From Paraburkholderia sp. PGU19 (GTDB lineage: Bacteria; Pseudomonadota; Gammaproteobacteria; Burkholderiales; Burkholderiaceae): 64,000 nucleotides of DNA. The notes beneath the pieces are model-generated. The model saw only the letters and a program-made list of their open reading frames with translations, had not been told where the DNA came from and did no database searches. Made by a program: the position numbers and the translations under genes. Below are positions 1 to 8,666 of this stretch, in pieces. Positions within the stretch are counted from its first letter, which is position 1. The number at the start of each line of letters is the position of its first letter. The DNA lies in the NCBI RefSeq assembly GCF_013426915.1, contig NZ_AP023180.1, positions 806,001 through 870,000 of the forward strand, in the 5' to 3' direction.

Positions 1-692
1 CGCGACAGATACGCGCCAGCGTTGCTGACCTGCACTGCGCGCGCGCCATCGAAGCGCACGCTGCTCGTGCCCGTCGCGCGCATGCCGACGGCGTGCCAGC
101 CGCCCGGATCGATGGCAATCGCCGGCTGCGACAGTTCGACGGCAGCCAACACCGGCTCGTCGCCGCGCCATGCCGTGACCAACGCATGCGTCACGTGCGG
201 CGCGCCCGAGCACCAGGGTTTGGCGCCTTCGAGCGTCAGCGCATTGCCGCCCGTCGCATGCGCGATCAGCTTCGCGTTCGGTGGCTCGGCGGTCCACACG
301 GCCCAGTTGCCGTCGTCCGCGAGTTCGGTGCGGCCCAGTTCCGCGAGGATGGCGAGCGCATCGGTGTGCGCTTCGTAGAGCTTCGCCAGCGACAGGTCGC
401 ATGCCGCAACGGCCGCGAGACCGCGCCAGCGCGTCGCCGTTTCGCCACGCCCCGGCAGCGGCAGCCAGTCCATGCCGCGCGCGCGCAAGGCATCGAGGGT
501 GGCCGCGCGGCTGGTCGCCTGTTCGTCGCCGAAGCGCACGTTCGCCAGATAACGCTCCAGGGCAGGAACGAGCGCATAGCGTTTCGGCTCGATGTCGGCG
601 TCCGGCTCCTCGTCGGACAGACGCAATCCGCTGTTGATGTACCACGCAGCGGGCGCGGCGCGCCGCAGGGGATCGTGGCCGATATCGTTCAT
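1..692 (-). CDS. Acyl-CoA dehydrogenase family protein (partial, runs off the window start)
   Basis: Translating the minus strand from the ATG whose first base is 692 gives an uninterrupted reading frame to the window edge (about 230 residues). It begins MNDIGHDPLRRAAPAAWYIN and later contains AKLYEAHTDALAILAELGR and NALTLEGAKPWCSGA, which resemble the N-terminal helical and middle beta domains of acyl-CoA dehydrogenases. The C-terminal catalytic and FAD-binding part lies outside the window. A GGAGG ribosome-binding sequence sits a few bases before this ATG. An ATG 12 bases further upstream is less likely, because its second codon is part of that GGAGG. The gene diverges from the Rieske/FAD oxidoreductase gene across about 250 bp. 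The substrate cannot be told from this fragment. Confidence 0.75.
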   Translation of the reverse strand, partial: MNDIGHDPLRRAAPAAWYINSGLRLSDEEPDADIEPKRYALVPALERYLANVRFGDEQATSRAATLDALRARGMDWLPLPGRGETATRWRGLAAVAACDLSLAKLYEAHTDALAILAELGRTELADDGNWAVWTAEPPNAKLIAHATGGNALTLEGAKPWCSGAPHVTHALVTAWRGDEPVLAAVELSQPAIAIDPGGWHAVGMRATGTSSVRFDGARAVQVSNAGAYLS

Positions 693-944
693 GCAAACCT
701 CCATCGCAAGCTTGGGAGAGTGTTGGGTCCGACGTGGCATCCGCGGATCAAACGGGTGCATTGCGAGCGACGACGCAAGCGGCATGCCCATGCGAAGCCA
801 CGCGCGCCGTTCCGACGTAAGCTGTCTACGGACGTTGATGGACGCAAGCCGCGAGACGGCATGCCGATTGCACCCGTGCAAGCAAACGCCCTTTGCGCGC
901 GGCTGACGGCATGCGCCGCGCGGCCGTTCTCGACGAGGAAAACA

Positions 945-2519
945 ATGGCCACGAACGCGAACACCAACATGCAAAAGGTCGCCCTGCTCTCCGACCTCGC
1001 CGACCACGGCATGAAGCGCGTCGAGGTGAACGGCACGCCGATCCTGCTGATACGCCGCGGCGACGCCGTGCATGCGTACAGCGCCGACTGTCCGCATGCG
1101 GGCGCGCCGCTCGAACAGGGCGCGCTATGCAATGGGCGGCTCATCTGTCCGTGGCACAAGGGAACTTTCGACATCGAGACAGGCGCGCTCGTCGAACCGC
1201 CCGCGCTGTTGCCGTTGACGCGCTATCCGGTGCGCGTCGAACAGGACGATGTGCTCGTCGACAGCACCCCGGAACCGTCTAGACCCGCCACGTCCACGGC
1301 AGCAGACAGGCGCACGTTTGCGATCGTCGGCGCGGGCGCAGCGGGCGCGGCCGCCTGCGCGGCGCTGCGCGAAGCGGGCTTTGCGGGGCGCATCGCGCTG
1401 ATCGATCGCGAGCCGCGCACGCCGTACGACCGCACCGTGCTGAGCAAATTCGTGCCGTCAGGCGAGATGTCGCCCGACGACATTCCGCCGCTGCTGCCCG
1501 ACGACTTCTTTGCCACTCAGTCGATCGACGTGATTCAGGCCGAGGTCACCGCGCTCGATGCGACGGCGCGGCGCATCGATATCGGCAGCGCGCCGTCGAT
1601 TCACTACGACGCGGCGCTCGTCGCAACGGGCGGCATACCGAAGCGGCTGTCATTGCAAGGCAGCGACGCAGCCGGCGTGAAGTCGCGCATCTGTCTGCTG
1701 CGCAATCGCGACGACGCGCGACATCTCGTCGAGACGGCCGAGCAAGGGCAGCACGCGCTCGTGCTCGGCGCGAGTTTCGTCGGACTGGAAGTCGCGTCGG
1801 CACTGCGCGAGCGCAAGCTGCGCGTGACGGTCGTATCGCCCGGCAACGTCCCGTTCGAAAAGCAGTTCGGCACGGAACTCGGCAGGCTGTTCATGCGATT
1901 GCATGAAGCGCATGGCGTGCGCATCCGCATGGGCCATCATGCGCGCTCCGTCGGTGCGGGCGGCGCGGACGGCGCCTTGCGCGTAATGCTCGATAACGCT
2001 GAAACGGTAGCGTGCGACTTCATCGTCGCGGGTATCGGCGTGACGCCGGCGACGGATTTCATCGAAGGCGTGAAGCGCAACGACGACAGGAGCATCAACG
2101 TCGATGCATCGATGCGCGCAGCCGACGGTCTCTATGCGGCGGGCGACATCGCGCGCTTCGAGTGGCCGTCGCACGGCAGCGCGCGGGTGCGGATCGAGCA
2201 CTGGCGCGTTGCGCAACAGCACGCGCGCATTGCGGCGCACGCGATGCTCGGCATGCCGCCGAAGGAGCCTTACGTGCCGTACTTCTGGACGTATCACTTC
2301 GGCAAGACGTTCGAGTATCTCGGCCACGCGAAACACTGGGATCAAACGAAGTTCACGGGAACGCCGGATGCGTTCGAATTTATTGCGCTGCTCGGCGAGA
2401 AGGGGAAGCTGGTGGCTGCTGTCGGTTGCAATCGTGAGAAACAGACGGGCAGGCTCGTCGAAGCGATGCGCGATTCATTGAGTTTCGCCGACGCGATGAA
2501 GATTGCCGAATCGGCTTGA
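945..2519 (+). CDS. FAD/NAD(P)-dependent oxidoreductase with N-terminal Rieske domain
   Basis: A 524-residue cytoplasmic protein with the architecture of the AIFM3/ferredoxin-reductase family. Residues about 10-105 form a Rieske [2Fe-2S] domain with ligand motifs CPHAGAP and CPWHKGTF. Residues about 122 onward form a pyridine-nucleotide disulfide oxidoreductase fold, with an FAD-binding GAGAAGAAAC loop, the NAD(P)-binding segment VLGASFVGLEVASAL and the FAD motif LYAAGDIARF. It probably passes electrons between NAD(P)H and an acceptor protein, but the partner is unknown. The open frame continues about 850 bases upstream without a stop. The start at 945 was chosen because the protein begins to resemble its family there and GAGGAAAACA precedes the ATG. 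Confidence 0.88.
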   Translation: MATNANTNMQKVALLSDLADHGMKRVEVNGTPILLIRRGDAVHAYSADCPHAGAPLEQGALCNGRLICPWHKGTFDIETGALVEPPALLPLTRYPVRVEQDDVLVDSTPEPSRPATSTAADRRTFAIVGAGAAGAAACAALREAGFAGRIALIDREPRTPYDRTVLSKFVPSGEMSPDDIPPLLPDDFFATQSIDVIQAEVTALDATARRIDIGSAPSIHYDAALVATGGIPKRLSLQGSDAAGVKSRICLLRNRDDARHLVETAEQGQHALVLGASFVGLEVASALRERKLRVTVVSPGNVPFEKQFGTELGRLFMRLHEAHGVRIRMGHHARSVGAGGADGALRVMLDNAETVACDFIVAGIGVTPATDFIEGVKRNDDRSINVDASMRAADGLYAAGDIARFEWPSHGSARVRIEHWRVAQQHARIAAHAMLGMPPKEPYVPYFWTYHFGKTFEYLGHAKHWDQTKFTGTPDAFEFIALLGEKGKLVAAVGCNREKQTGRLVEAMRDSLSFADAMKIAESA

Positions 2520-2636
2520 ACGGCAAAACGATCCACAGCCGTCTGCCGCACGCGTTCGCTCGATATGCCGTTCGGCACGCGCAAATCCGAGCACCGATTT
2601 GCACATTCGATACACCACGCATGCTCGTCACCCATT

Positions 2637-2810
2637 TTCGGGCGGCGCCTGCGCCGCGCACCTTTCCGCCTCCCCGTGTTCGCGCTCGACCGCATCGAGA
2701 TGCACCCCGCCGACCGCCTGATCGACGTGACGGTGCACCGCAGCACGCTTGCGCGTGTCGCATCGGATCACTTACCACTGGTCGCGCGGATCGCACGGGC
2801 GCATCATTAG
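2637..2810 (+). pseudogene. Remnant of an endonuclease/exonuclease/phosphatase (EEP) family gene
   Basis: About 55 codons ending in a stop read FRLPVFALDRIEMHPADRL and then SDHLPLVARI. The pairing of an LDRI segment with a terminal SDHLPL motif is typical of the C-terminus of EEP-fold metallophosphoesterases, where the Asp-His pair is catalytic. No upstream catalytic core is present in any frame between the preceding stop at 2519 and this point, so I read it as the tail left after deletion of most of the gene. The alternative, a small unrelated protein starting at 2565, is less likely because its first 25 residues resemble nothing. Confidence 0.45.
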
Positions 2811-2884
2811 AAGTTCGCGGTGGAGCGCAGGCGCATCGCTTGCGCGCTCCGCGGGTTCGTTCAACTTTCTTCATGGAGCAGCCA

Positions 2885-3046
2885 ATGGTCAGAAAGAATT
2901 ACGCCCCGGACGAAAACGCCCCACGTCAACCGTATGCGGATAAGGATGCGGGCGTCGGCATGGGTCGGATCACGCTCGACGATGATGACGATCTCGACGA
3001 CGACCTGGACGATGAAGAAGAGGACGATGCGGAAGGCTCCCGCTAA
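2885..3046 (+). CDS. Small, strongly acidic hypothetical protein (53 aa)
   Basis: The protein starts MVRKNYAPDENAPRQPY, has a middle GVGMGRITL segment, and ends in a run of about 20 residues that are nearly all Asp or Glu. GGAG lies about 8 bases before the ATG at 2885; an in-frame ATG at 2873 lacks such a site. A strong terminator follows 30 bp downstream, which supports a real transcript. No signal peptide, membrane segment or known domain is visible. The acidic tail could bind cations or a basic partner, but that is inference. Confidence 0.6.
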   Translation: MVRKNYAPDENAPRQPYADKDAGVGMGRITLDDDDDLDDDLDDEEEDDAEGSR

Positions 3047-3073
3047 CGTCTAGCGAACTGACGGAGACGTAAG

Positions 3074-3116
3074 AAACGCAGCGCACGGTGTCATGCCGGG
3101 CGCTGCGTTTGTTTTT
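3074..3116 (+). terminator. Rho-independent terminator
   Basis: A perfect 11-bp inverted repeat (AAACGCAGCGC and GCGCTGCGTTT, 3074-3084 and 3100-3110) is followed by GTTTTT. It closes the small acidic-protein transcript. Confidence 0.85.
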
Positions 3117-3325
3117 GGATAAATGGATCTACGCGTGCCGTTCGGCGGGTCGCTCCATGCGCCCTTCCACACCGCGCCCGGCCTGCACCGGCTGCGGCGG
3201 CCGCGTCGGATCGAAGTCGGCCCAGCGGCCCTGCTGCCAGCGCCCCGTGGCACGTTCGATCGACGCGCAGCGCGAAGCGGCACCCGAAAGCAACGGATGA
3301 ACCGCGCGAAGCGATCTGTCTCGCG

Positions 3326-5797
3326 TCAGTGTTGCGCGTCGAGCGCGGCCTTCAGTTGATCGAATGAGTAAGGCTTGCGCAACGCCGTCCAGGTGAACGG
3401 CAGCGATTCGTCCTGCAACGGCGCCGCTTGACCCGATGAGAACACCACGTGCTGCGCGGCGTGCATGGCGATCGCCGCACGCGCAAGGTCGATGCCCGAC
3501 ATGCCAGGCAGTGTGAGATCGGTCAGCAGCACGTCGACCGGATGGAGTTGCAGGCGCTTCAGCGCCTCTTCTGCATTGGCCACTGCGTCCCAGGTGTGAC
3601 CGAGCAGTCCGAGCAGTTCGCACAGCGCGTCGCGGGCGTCCCGGTCGTCTTCGACGACGAGAATGTGCAGCTTGCGCAGGTTAGCGGACTGTGCCGCGTA
3701 GAGCGTCGCGCGCGCCGTGCCGTCGTCGAGCACGTCGCGTATTTTTCGCGCGAGCTGCAAGCGGCTATACGGCTTTTGCAGCAGATCGGCGCCGCGCCGC
3801 AGTTGCGCGTCGAGGCCCATCGTGTCGCGCGTGTGGCCCGACGTGAACAACACCTTCAACGATGGCCGCATCAATTGCGCCTGACGCGCCATCTCGGGAC
3901 TCAGCAGCGGGCCGGGCATCACGACATCGCTGAACAGCAGATCGACCTTGGCGCCGCTGCGCAAAACGGTCAGCGCCTCCGTCGCGTCGTTCGCCGTCAG
4001 CACGCTGTAGCCGAGTTGCGACAGCATGTCGACCACGGTCAGCTGCACGCGCCGGTCGTCTTCGACGACGAGCACGGTTTCGCCGCCGCGCAGGTCTTCG
4101 TCGGACTCGGACTCGGCCTGGACGGCAGGCCGCGCGACGGCCGGGTCCGTCGAACGCGGCAGATAGATCGTCACCGTGGTGCCGACGCCCGGCGTGCTCG
4201 CCAGTTCGATGTGCCCGCCGCTTTGCAGCACGAAGCCATAGGCCATGCTCAGGCCCAGCCCTGTGCCTTCGCCTTCGGGCTTCGTCGTGAAGAACGGATC
4301 GAATGCACGCTCGACGACTTCCGCGCTCATGCCCGCGCCTGTATCGGTGACGGTCATCTTCACGTACTCGCCCGGCTCGACCTGCGCGGCCACGGCGGCT
4401 TGCGCGTACAGCACCGCGTTCGACAGCCCGAAGGTCAGCACGCCGCCCTCGGGCATGGCATCGCGCGAGTTGATGGCGAGATTCAGCACGACGTTTTCCA
4501 GCTGATGCGTATCGACGAGCACGTTCCATAGCTCGCCGCTCGCACGTGATTCATGGACCCGCACCTGCACGCGCTCGCCAAGCGCGCGCCGCAGCAGGTC
4601 TTCCATGCCGTGCAGCACGTCGCCGAGATGGGTCGCGACGGGTTGCAGCGCCTGGCGGCGCCCAAACGCGAGCAGTTGCGACGCGAGCTTCGAGCCGCGC
4701 TCGACGGCCTCGATCGCGCGGCCGATACGCGCCCGGCTCCACGCATCGTCGTGGCGCGCTCCGAGCAGTTCCAGATTGCCGCGCAGCACTTGCAGCACAT
4801 TGTTGAAGTCGTGCGCGACGCCGCCCGTCATCTTGCCGAGCGCTTCCATCTTCTGCGCCTGAAACAGCGCGTTGCGGGTCTGGTCGAGCAGTTCGGCCGC
4901 CTGGCGGCGCTCGGTGATGTCGCGCGTAATCTTCGCGAAGCCGATCAGCACGCCGTTCTCGTCACGGATCGCGTCGATCACGACATGCGCCCAGAAACGG
5001 CTGCCGTCGCGCCGCACGCGCCAGCCTTCGGCTTCCCAGCGGCCTTCGCGCTCGGCCGTTGCCAGACCGCGCTGCGGCACGCCCGCCGCCGCGTCTTCCG
5101 CCGTGTAGAAGCACGAGAAATGCGAGCCGATGATCTGCTCGTCTGTGTAGCCCTTGATGCGCCGCGCGCCCGGATTCCAGTTCGTCACGCAGCCTTCCGG
5201 CGACAGCATGAAGATCGCGTAGTCGTTCACGCCCTGCACCAGCAGCCGGAAGCGCCGGTCGCTTTCGAGGGCGGCGTCGGTGGCCTTCTTTTTGTCGCTG
5301 ATGTCGCGCACGACGCGCCCGTAGCCGAGCAGGTCCCCGCGAGGCGTGTAGAGCGCCGTGATGATGACGTTCGCCCAGAACAGGCTGCCGTCCTTGCGCA
5401 CGCGCCAGCCTTCCACTTCATAGCGGCCTTCTTCGCGCGCACGCTGAAGCCCCTGTTCCGGCAAGCCCGCGCGCTGGTCTTCGGCGCTGTACATCACACG
5501 CACGTGCTGGCCGAGAATCTCGTGGGACTGGTAGCCCTGGATCGTCTCGCCGCCGCGGTTCCAGCTGATGATCGTGCCGTCCGGCGCGAGCGCGAAGATT
5601 GAATAGTCCGTGGTGGATTCGGCCCACAGGCGCAGCCATTCGCTGCTGAAGTTGGCGGCGCGCGCAACTGCGCCGCTCGCCGCGGCGCAGTCGTCCGCGT
5701 GCGGTTCAGGCGGCTTCGCGTTGTCGCCCGCCGCGCTGCCGATGTCCGTGTCGTCGTCGCTCATCGCCTGTTTTCTGGCCACTCTCTGCGCGGTCAT
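3326..5797 (-). CDS. Hybrid sensor histidine kinase (PAS-PAS-HisKA-HATPase-REC-REC)
   Basis: An 823-residue protein with no predicted membrane span, hence a cytoplasmic sensor. Two PAS domains lie at about residues 50-170 and 180-295. They are near-duplicates of each other, with repeated EGWRVR(K/R)DGS segments. A dimerisation/phosphoacceptor domain follows, with GGVAHDFNNVL (His about 329). The ATPase domain carries the N-box NLAINSRDAM, the G1 box DTGAGM and GEGTGLGLSM. Two receiver domains (about 560-675 and 705-820) have phosphoacceptor segments LLFSDVVMPG and LLTDLTLPG. No output regulator is encoded next to it, so its phosphorelay partner is probably elsewhere. An in-frame ATG at 5764 is an alternative start. 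Confidence 0.9.
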   Translation of the reverse strand: MTAQRVARKQAMSDDDTDIGSAAGDNAKPPEPHADDCAAASGAVARAANFSSEWLRLWAESTTDYSIFALAPDGTIISWNRGGETIQGYQSHEILGQHVRVMYSAEDQRAGLPEQGLQRAREEGRYEVEGWRVRKDGSLFWANVIITALYTPRGDLLGYGRVVRDISDKKKATDAALESDRRFRLLVQGVNDYAIFMLSPEGCVTNWNPGARRIKGYTDEQIIGSHFSCFYTAEDAAAGVPQRGLATAEREGRWEAEGWRVRRDGSRFWAHVVIDAIRDENGVLIGFAKITRDITERRQAAELLDQTRNALFQAQKMEALGKMTGGVAHDFNNVLQVLRGNLELLGARHDDAWSRARIGRAIEAVERGSKLASQLLAFGRRQALQPVATHLGDVLHGMEDLLRRALGERVQVRVHESRASGELWNVLVDTHQLENVVLNLAINSRDAMPEGGVLTFGLSNAVLYAQAAVAAQVEPGEYVKMTVTDTGAGMSAEVVERAFDPFFTTKPEGEGTGLGLSMAYGFVLQSGGHIELASTPGVGTTVTIYLPRSTDPAVARPAVQAESESDEDLRGGETVLVVEDDRRVQLTVVDMLSQLGYSVLTANDATEALTVLRSGAKVDLLFSDVVMPGPLLSPEMARQAQLMRPSLKVLFTSGHTRDTMGLDAQLRRGADLLQKPYSRLQLARKIRDVLDDGTARATLYAAQSANLRKLHILVVEDDRDARDALCELLGLLGHTWDAVANAEEALKRLQLHPVDVLLTDLTLPGMSGIDLARAAIAMHAAQHVVFSSGQAAPLQDESLPFTWTALRKPYSFDQLKAALDAQH

Positions 5798-5872
5798 TGT
5801 ATAAGCACCGCCAGGCTGTCGGCATGCCGATCAAACCCTATGCCTACCGCTTTCAGCGCGATTTCGAGCACC

Positions 5873-6382
5873 TCAGAACGGAAACTTCGTCGTCGACAGG
5901 ATCTCCTTGAGCACCATGAAACTGCGGATCTGCCGCACGCCTGGCAGGTATAGCAATTGCTCGGCGTGCAGCCGGTTGAAGCTCTCGCTGTCGCGCGTGC
6001 GCACGAGCATGAAGTAGTCGAATTCCCCCGTCACGACGTGGCACTCCATGCAGCCCGAGACCTTTTGCGCGGCCTTTTCGAACGCGGCGAAGGTTTCGGG
6101 CGTCGAGCGGTCGAGCACGACGCCGATCACCACCAGCATCCCCGCACCAAGTGCTTTCGGATCGAGCAATGCGACCGTCGCGCGGATCAGGCCCATTTCC
6201 TTGAGCCGCTCGACGCGCCGCAGGCACGCGGGCGCGCTCAGCTTCACCTTCGCCGCCAGCGCGACGTTCGAGATCGACGCGTCCTGCTGCAACTGCTTGA
6301 GGATCGCGCGATCGATGCGGTCGAGTTGCGACAGCGGCGTGGCTTCTTCAGCGGTTTCGTTACGTAATTTTGTTGCGCACAT
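5873..6382 (-). CDS. acdR: Lrp/AsnC-family regulator of ACC deaminase
   Basis: A 169-residue Lrp-type regulator. Residues about 18-78 form an AsnC-type helix-turn-helix (LDRIDRAILKQLQQDASISN, then SAPACLRRVERLKEMGLI), followed by a RAM/AsnC ligand-sensing domain with GEFDYFMLVRTRD. It is divergent from acdS with a 156-bp shared intergenic region, the arrangement known for acdR-acdS, in which AcdR activates the deaminase gene when ACC is present. The identification rests on the family plus this position; other Lrp proteins look similar. Confidence 0.85.
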   Translation of the reverse strand: MCATKLRNETAEEATPLSQLDRIDRAILKQLQQDASISNVALAAKVKLSAPACLRRVERLKEMGLIRATVALLDPKALGAGMLVVIGVVLDRSTPETFAAFEKAAQKVSGCMECHVVTGEFDYFMLVRTRDSESFNRLHAEQLLYLPGVRQIRSFMVLKEILSTTKFPF

Positions 6383-6538
6383 GGCCTATATAAAGAAACG
6401 AAAAAAGGCTTGATGGTTCCATTTCGTTTCTAAAGTAGCTTTGAGCGAATTATTTCGCAAGCTCATTTCGCCGGGTCTTTCCTATCATGTCTGTCAGCGC
6501 GGCACCGTTCGCGCCCTTCCAGACAACGGACCTCGACC
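6383..6538. promoter_or_regulatory. Shared acdR/acdS control region with two inverted repeats
   Basis: This AT-richer intergenic region holds a perfect 9-bp inverted repeat, GAAACGAAA at 6395-6403 and TTTCGTTTC at 6422-6430, separated by 18 bp. A second, shorter one is GCGAA-TTAT-TTCGC at 6445-6458, nested inside TGAGC (6442-6446) and GCTCA (6461-6465). Lrp-family proteins bind such partly palindromic AT-rich DNA, so these are the best candidates for AcdR sites. That assignment is inference. Confidence 0.55.
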
Positions 6539-7555
6539 ATGAACCTGCAACGTTTCCCCCGCTATCCCCTCACCTTCGGGCCGACGCCGATCCAGCCGCT
6601 TGCGCGCCTCTCCGATCATCTCGGCGGCAAGGTCCAGCTGTACGCGAAGCGCGAGGACTGCAACAGCGGTCTCGCGTTCGGCGGCAACAAGACACGAAAG
6701 CTCGAATACCTGATTCCCGAGGCGCTCGCGCAAGGCTGCGATACGCTGGTATCGATTGGCGGCATCCAGTCGAACCAGACGCGCCAGGTGGCCGCCGTCG
6801 CCGCGCATCTGGGCATGAAGTGCGTGCTGGTGCAGGAGAACTGGGTGAACTACTCCGACGCCGTGTATGACCGCGTCGGCAATATCCAGATGTCGCGCAT
6901 CATGGGCGCGGACGTGCGGCTGGTGCCCGATGGCTTCGACATTGGCTTTCGCAAGAGCTGGGAAGACGCGCTCGACAGCGTGCGCGCGGCAGGCGGCAAG
7001 CCCTATGCGATTCCCGCCGGCTGCTCGGACCATCCGCTCGGCGGACTGGGCTTTGTCGGCTTCGCGGAGGAAGTGCGGCAGCAGGAAGCGGAACTGGGCT
7101 TCAAGTTCGACTACATCGTCGTGTGCTCGGTGACGGGCAGCACGCAGGCCGGGATGATCGTCGGCTTCGCGGCGGACGGACGCGCGGACCGCGTGATCGG
7201 CATCGACGCATCGGCGAAACCGGAACAGACGCGCGAGCAGATCACGCGCATCGCGAAGCGCACGGCGGAAAAGGTCGATCTGGGCCGCGATATCACCGCG
7301 CAGGACGTCGTGCTCGACACGCGTTACGGCGGCCCGGAATACGGCTTGCCGAACGAGGGCACGCTCGAAGCGATCCGCCTGTGCGCACGGCTCGAAGGCG
7401 TGATGACCGATCCCGTCTACGAAGGCAAGTCGATGCACGGGATGATCGACAAGGTGCGGCGCGGCGAATTCCCGGAAGGCTCGAAGGTGCTGTATGCGCA
7501 TCTGGGCGGCGTGCCCGCGCTGAACGCCTATAGCTTCCTGTTCCGCGAAGGCTGA
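6539..7555 (+). CDS. acdS: 1-aminocyclopropane-1-carboxylate (ACC) deaminase
   Basis: A 338-residue PLP enzyme that cleaves ACC, the plant ethylene precursor, to 2-oxobutyrate and ammonia in the cytoplasm. The PLP lysine is Lys51 in [10 protein letters not shown]. The residues that separate true ACC deaminases from D-cysteine desulfhydrases are both of the deaminase type: Glu295 in VYEGKS and Leu322 in HLGGVPALN. Length and N-terminus ([17 protein letters not shown]) match the family. Lowering plant ethylene is the usual benefit of this gene in rhizosphere bacteria. It is divergent from acdR and convergent with the lipoprotein gene. Confidence 0.96.
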   Translation: MNLQRFPRYPLTFGPTPIQPLARLSDHLGGKVQLYAKREDCNSGLAFGGNKTRKLEYLIPEALAQGCDTLVSIGGIQSNQTRQVAAVAAHLGMKCVLVQENWVNYSDAVYDRVGNIQMSRIMGADVRLVPDGFDIGFRKSWEDALDSVRAAGGKPYAIPAGCSDHPLGGLGFVGFAEEVRQQEAELGFKFDYIVVCSVTGSTQAGMIVGFAADGRADRVIGIDASAKPEQTREQITRIAKRTAEKVDLGRDITAQDVVLDTRYGGPEYGLPNEGTLEAIRLCARLEGVMTDPVYEGKSMHGMIDKVRRGEFPEGSKVLYAHLGGVPALNAYSFLFREG

Positions 7556-7565
7556 TCGCGATACA

Positions 7566-7598
7566 AAAACAAATGGCGATACCGCCCGGCATCGCCAT
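7566..7598 (-). terminator. Terminator of the DUF4410 lipoprotein gene
   Basis: ATGGCGAT (7573-7580) pairs with ATCGCCAT (7591-7598). Read on the minus strand the hairpin is followed by TTGTTTTTG. On the plus strand there is no T-run, so it mainly serves the minus-strand gene. Confidence 0.65.
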
Positions 7599-7656
7599 CC
7601 GTCTCCTCGCACCGAAGCCGCGAAGATGCGCGGCCTCGATTCCCCGTCTTCCCGCG

Positions 7657-8430
7657 TTATTTCACCAGGTCGCCCGACATCCATCCTTGCGCGACGCCGA
7701 TCTGCGCAACCTGCTTCGCCACCGAGTCAGCCAGCTTCTTCGCGTCGCTCGTGACCGTGTCGTTCTTGTGCTCCGAGCCGACATGCAACGCGCCGCCAAC
7801 AGCCGCCGACGTCGCCACGTGTCCCACTGCCGCGCCGACGCCAGCCGTTTCCGCGACACCCGGCATATGGCCGCTGTTCGCGTCGGCGTCGAACGTCTGC
7901 ACCAGTTGCGGCATGCCGCCCGCCGGCTTGTAGAGCACCTGCACATGCGCCGTGACTTCGCTCTTGCCGGCGCCGAGGCCGATCAGCGTGCGGCGGCGAT
8001 GGTTGCCCGCGTCGATCGAGCCGACCGCGCCTTCGACGATCAGCACGTTCTGGTCGGCAGGCGGCGGCGCGTCGGTGCGGATCGCGTGCATGCCCATCGA
8101 CTGGAGTTTTGCGACGACTTCGTCCGTCAGCGTGTCGCTGGCGGCGGCCGCTTCCTGCATCTGCGACGATTGCGACGTTTGCGACGAACCGGAGAAGCTT
8201 GCGCTCAGTTTGTGAATGAGGCCGCTGTTGTCGAGCTTCACGGATTCCGGATTGCTCGCGAACGTGTACACGTACACGTTCTGCGGATTCGCTTGCGTGA
8301 GCGTCGAGTATTGGGCGGTGTTCGTGACGCTGGCGGCCGCGCAGCCGCTCAGCAGCATCGCGCTGAATGCGATTGCAGCGGAAGCGCTACGGAGGGTCTT
8401 GCCACGAACGGAGTTGAGAGCTGCAAACAT
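7657..8430 (-). CDS. DUF4410-type lipoprotein
   Basis: A 257-residue exported protein. Its N-terminus MFAALNSVRGKTLRSASAA leads into a hydrophobic segment ending LLSGCAAA, a signal-peptidase II lipobox, so it should be anchored to a membrane. The mature part contains DEVVAKLQSMGMHAIR, NVLIVEGAVGSIDAG and a glycine/alanine-rich stretch around GVGAAVGHVATSAAVGG. This pattern fits the DUF4410 family of unknown function. The ATG at 8430 has AGGA 8 bases upstream; an in-frame ATG at 8445 does not, so the shorter form is preferred. It has no obvious operon partner. Confidence 0.75.
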   Translation of the reverse strand: MFAALNSVRGKTLRSASAAIAFSAMLLSGCAAASVTNTAQYSTLTQANPQNVYVYTFASNPESVKLDNSGLIHKLSASFSGSSQTSQSSQMQEAAAASDTLTDEVVAKLQSMGMHAIRTDAPPPADQNVLIVEGAVGSIDAGNHRRRTLIGLGAGKSEVTAHVQVLYKPAGGMPQLVQTFDADANSGHMPGVAETAGVGAAVGHVATSAAVGGALHVGSEHKNDTVTSDAKKLADSVAKQVAQIGVAQGWMSGDLVK

Positions 8431-8496
8431 GTGAAGTCCTGTCATCGGTCAGAAGATTAAGCAGATCGTCCGATGTGTTTGGCTTCACTCGAAGCA

Positions 8497-8533
8497 ACAC
8501 CGGCGATGTCACGGTTGCGTGAATCGCCGGTGT
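8497..8533. terminator. Terminator-like hairpin downstream of the polygalacturonase gene
   Basis: A perfect 11-bp inverted repeat: ACACCGGCGAT (8497-8507) and ATCGCCGGTGT (8523-8533), with a 15-base loop. No long T-run follows on either strand. It sits between the ends of the polygalacturonase transcript and the lipoprotein promoter. The remaining bases to 8666 hold nothing I recognise. Confidence 0.45.
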
Positions 8534-8666
8534 CGTTCTGTTGTTGTGTTCCGTTAGCTCTGCACGCGGAACGCAGTATGGTCGAGCGCCCGAATGATGG
8601 CTATCGACGAATTATGTCGACTCATGTCATGCGCCGAAAAGCCTTATGCGACGGGCGTTTCGAGCC

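Noticed and set aside
752..877. ACGGGTGCA and TGCACCCGT inverted pair in the first divergent promoter region
   Set aside because: The arms are over 100 bp apart and GC-rich; such a 9-bp pair can occur by chance.
93..944. Long in-frame extension upstream of the Rieske/FAD oxidoreductase
   Set aside because: The frame is open only because of high GC. It has no family resemblance and overlaps the acyl-CoA dehydrogenase gene on the other strand.
3129..3325. Protein-like minus-strand frame after the sensor kinase stop
   Set aside because: It has no usable start codon or ribosome-binding site and I could not match it to a family.
3449..4531. 360-aa plus-strand frame, with another at 4553-5602
   Set aside because: Both are antisense to the hybrid sensor kinase, whose domains are unmistakable.
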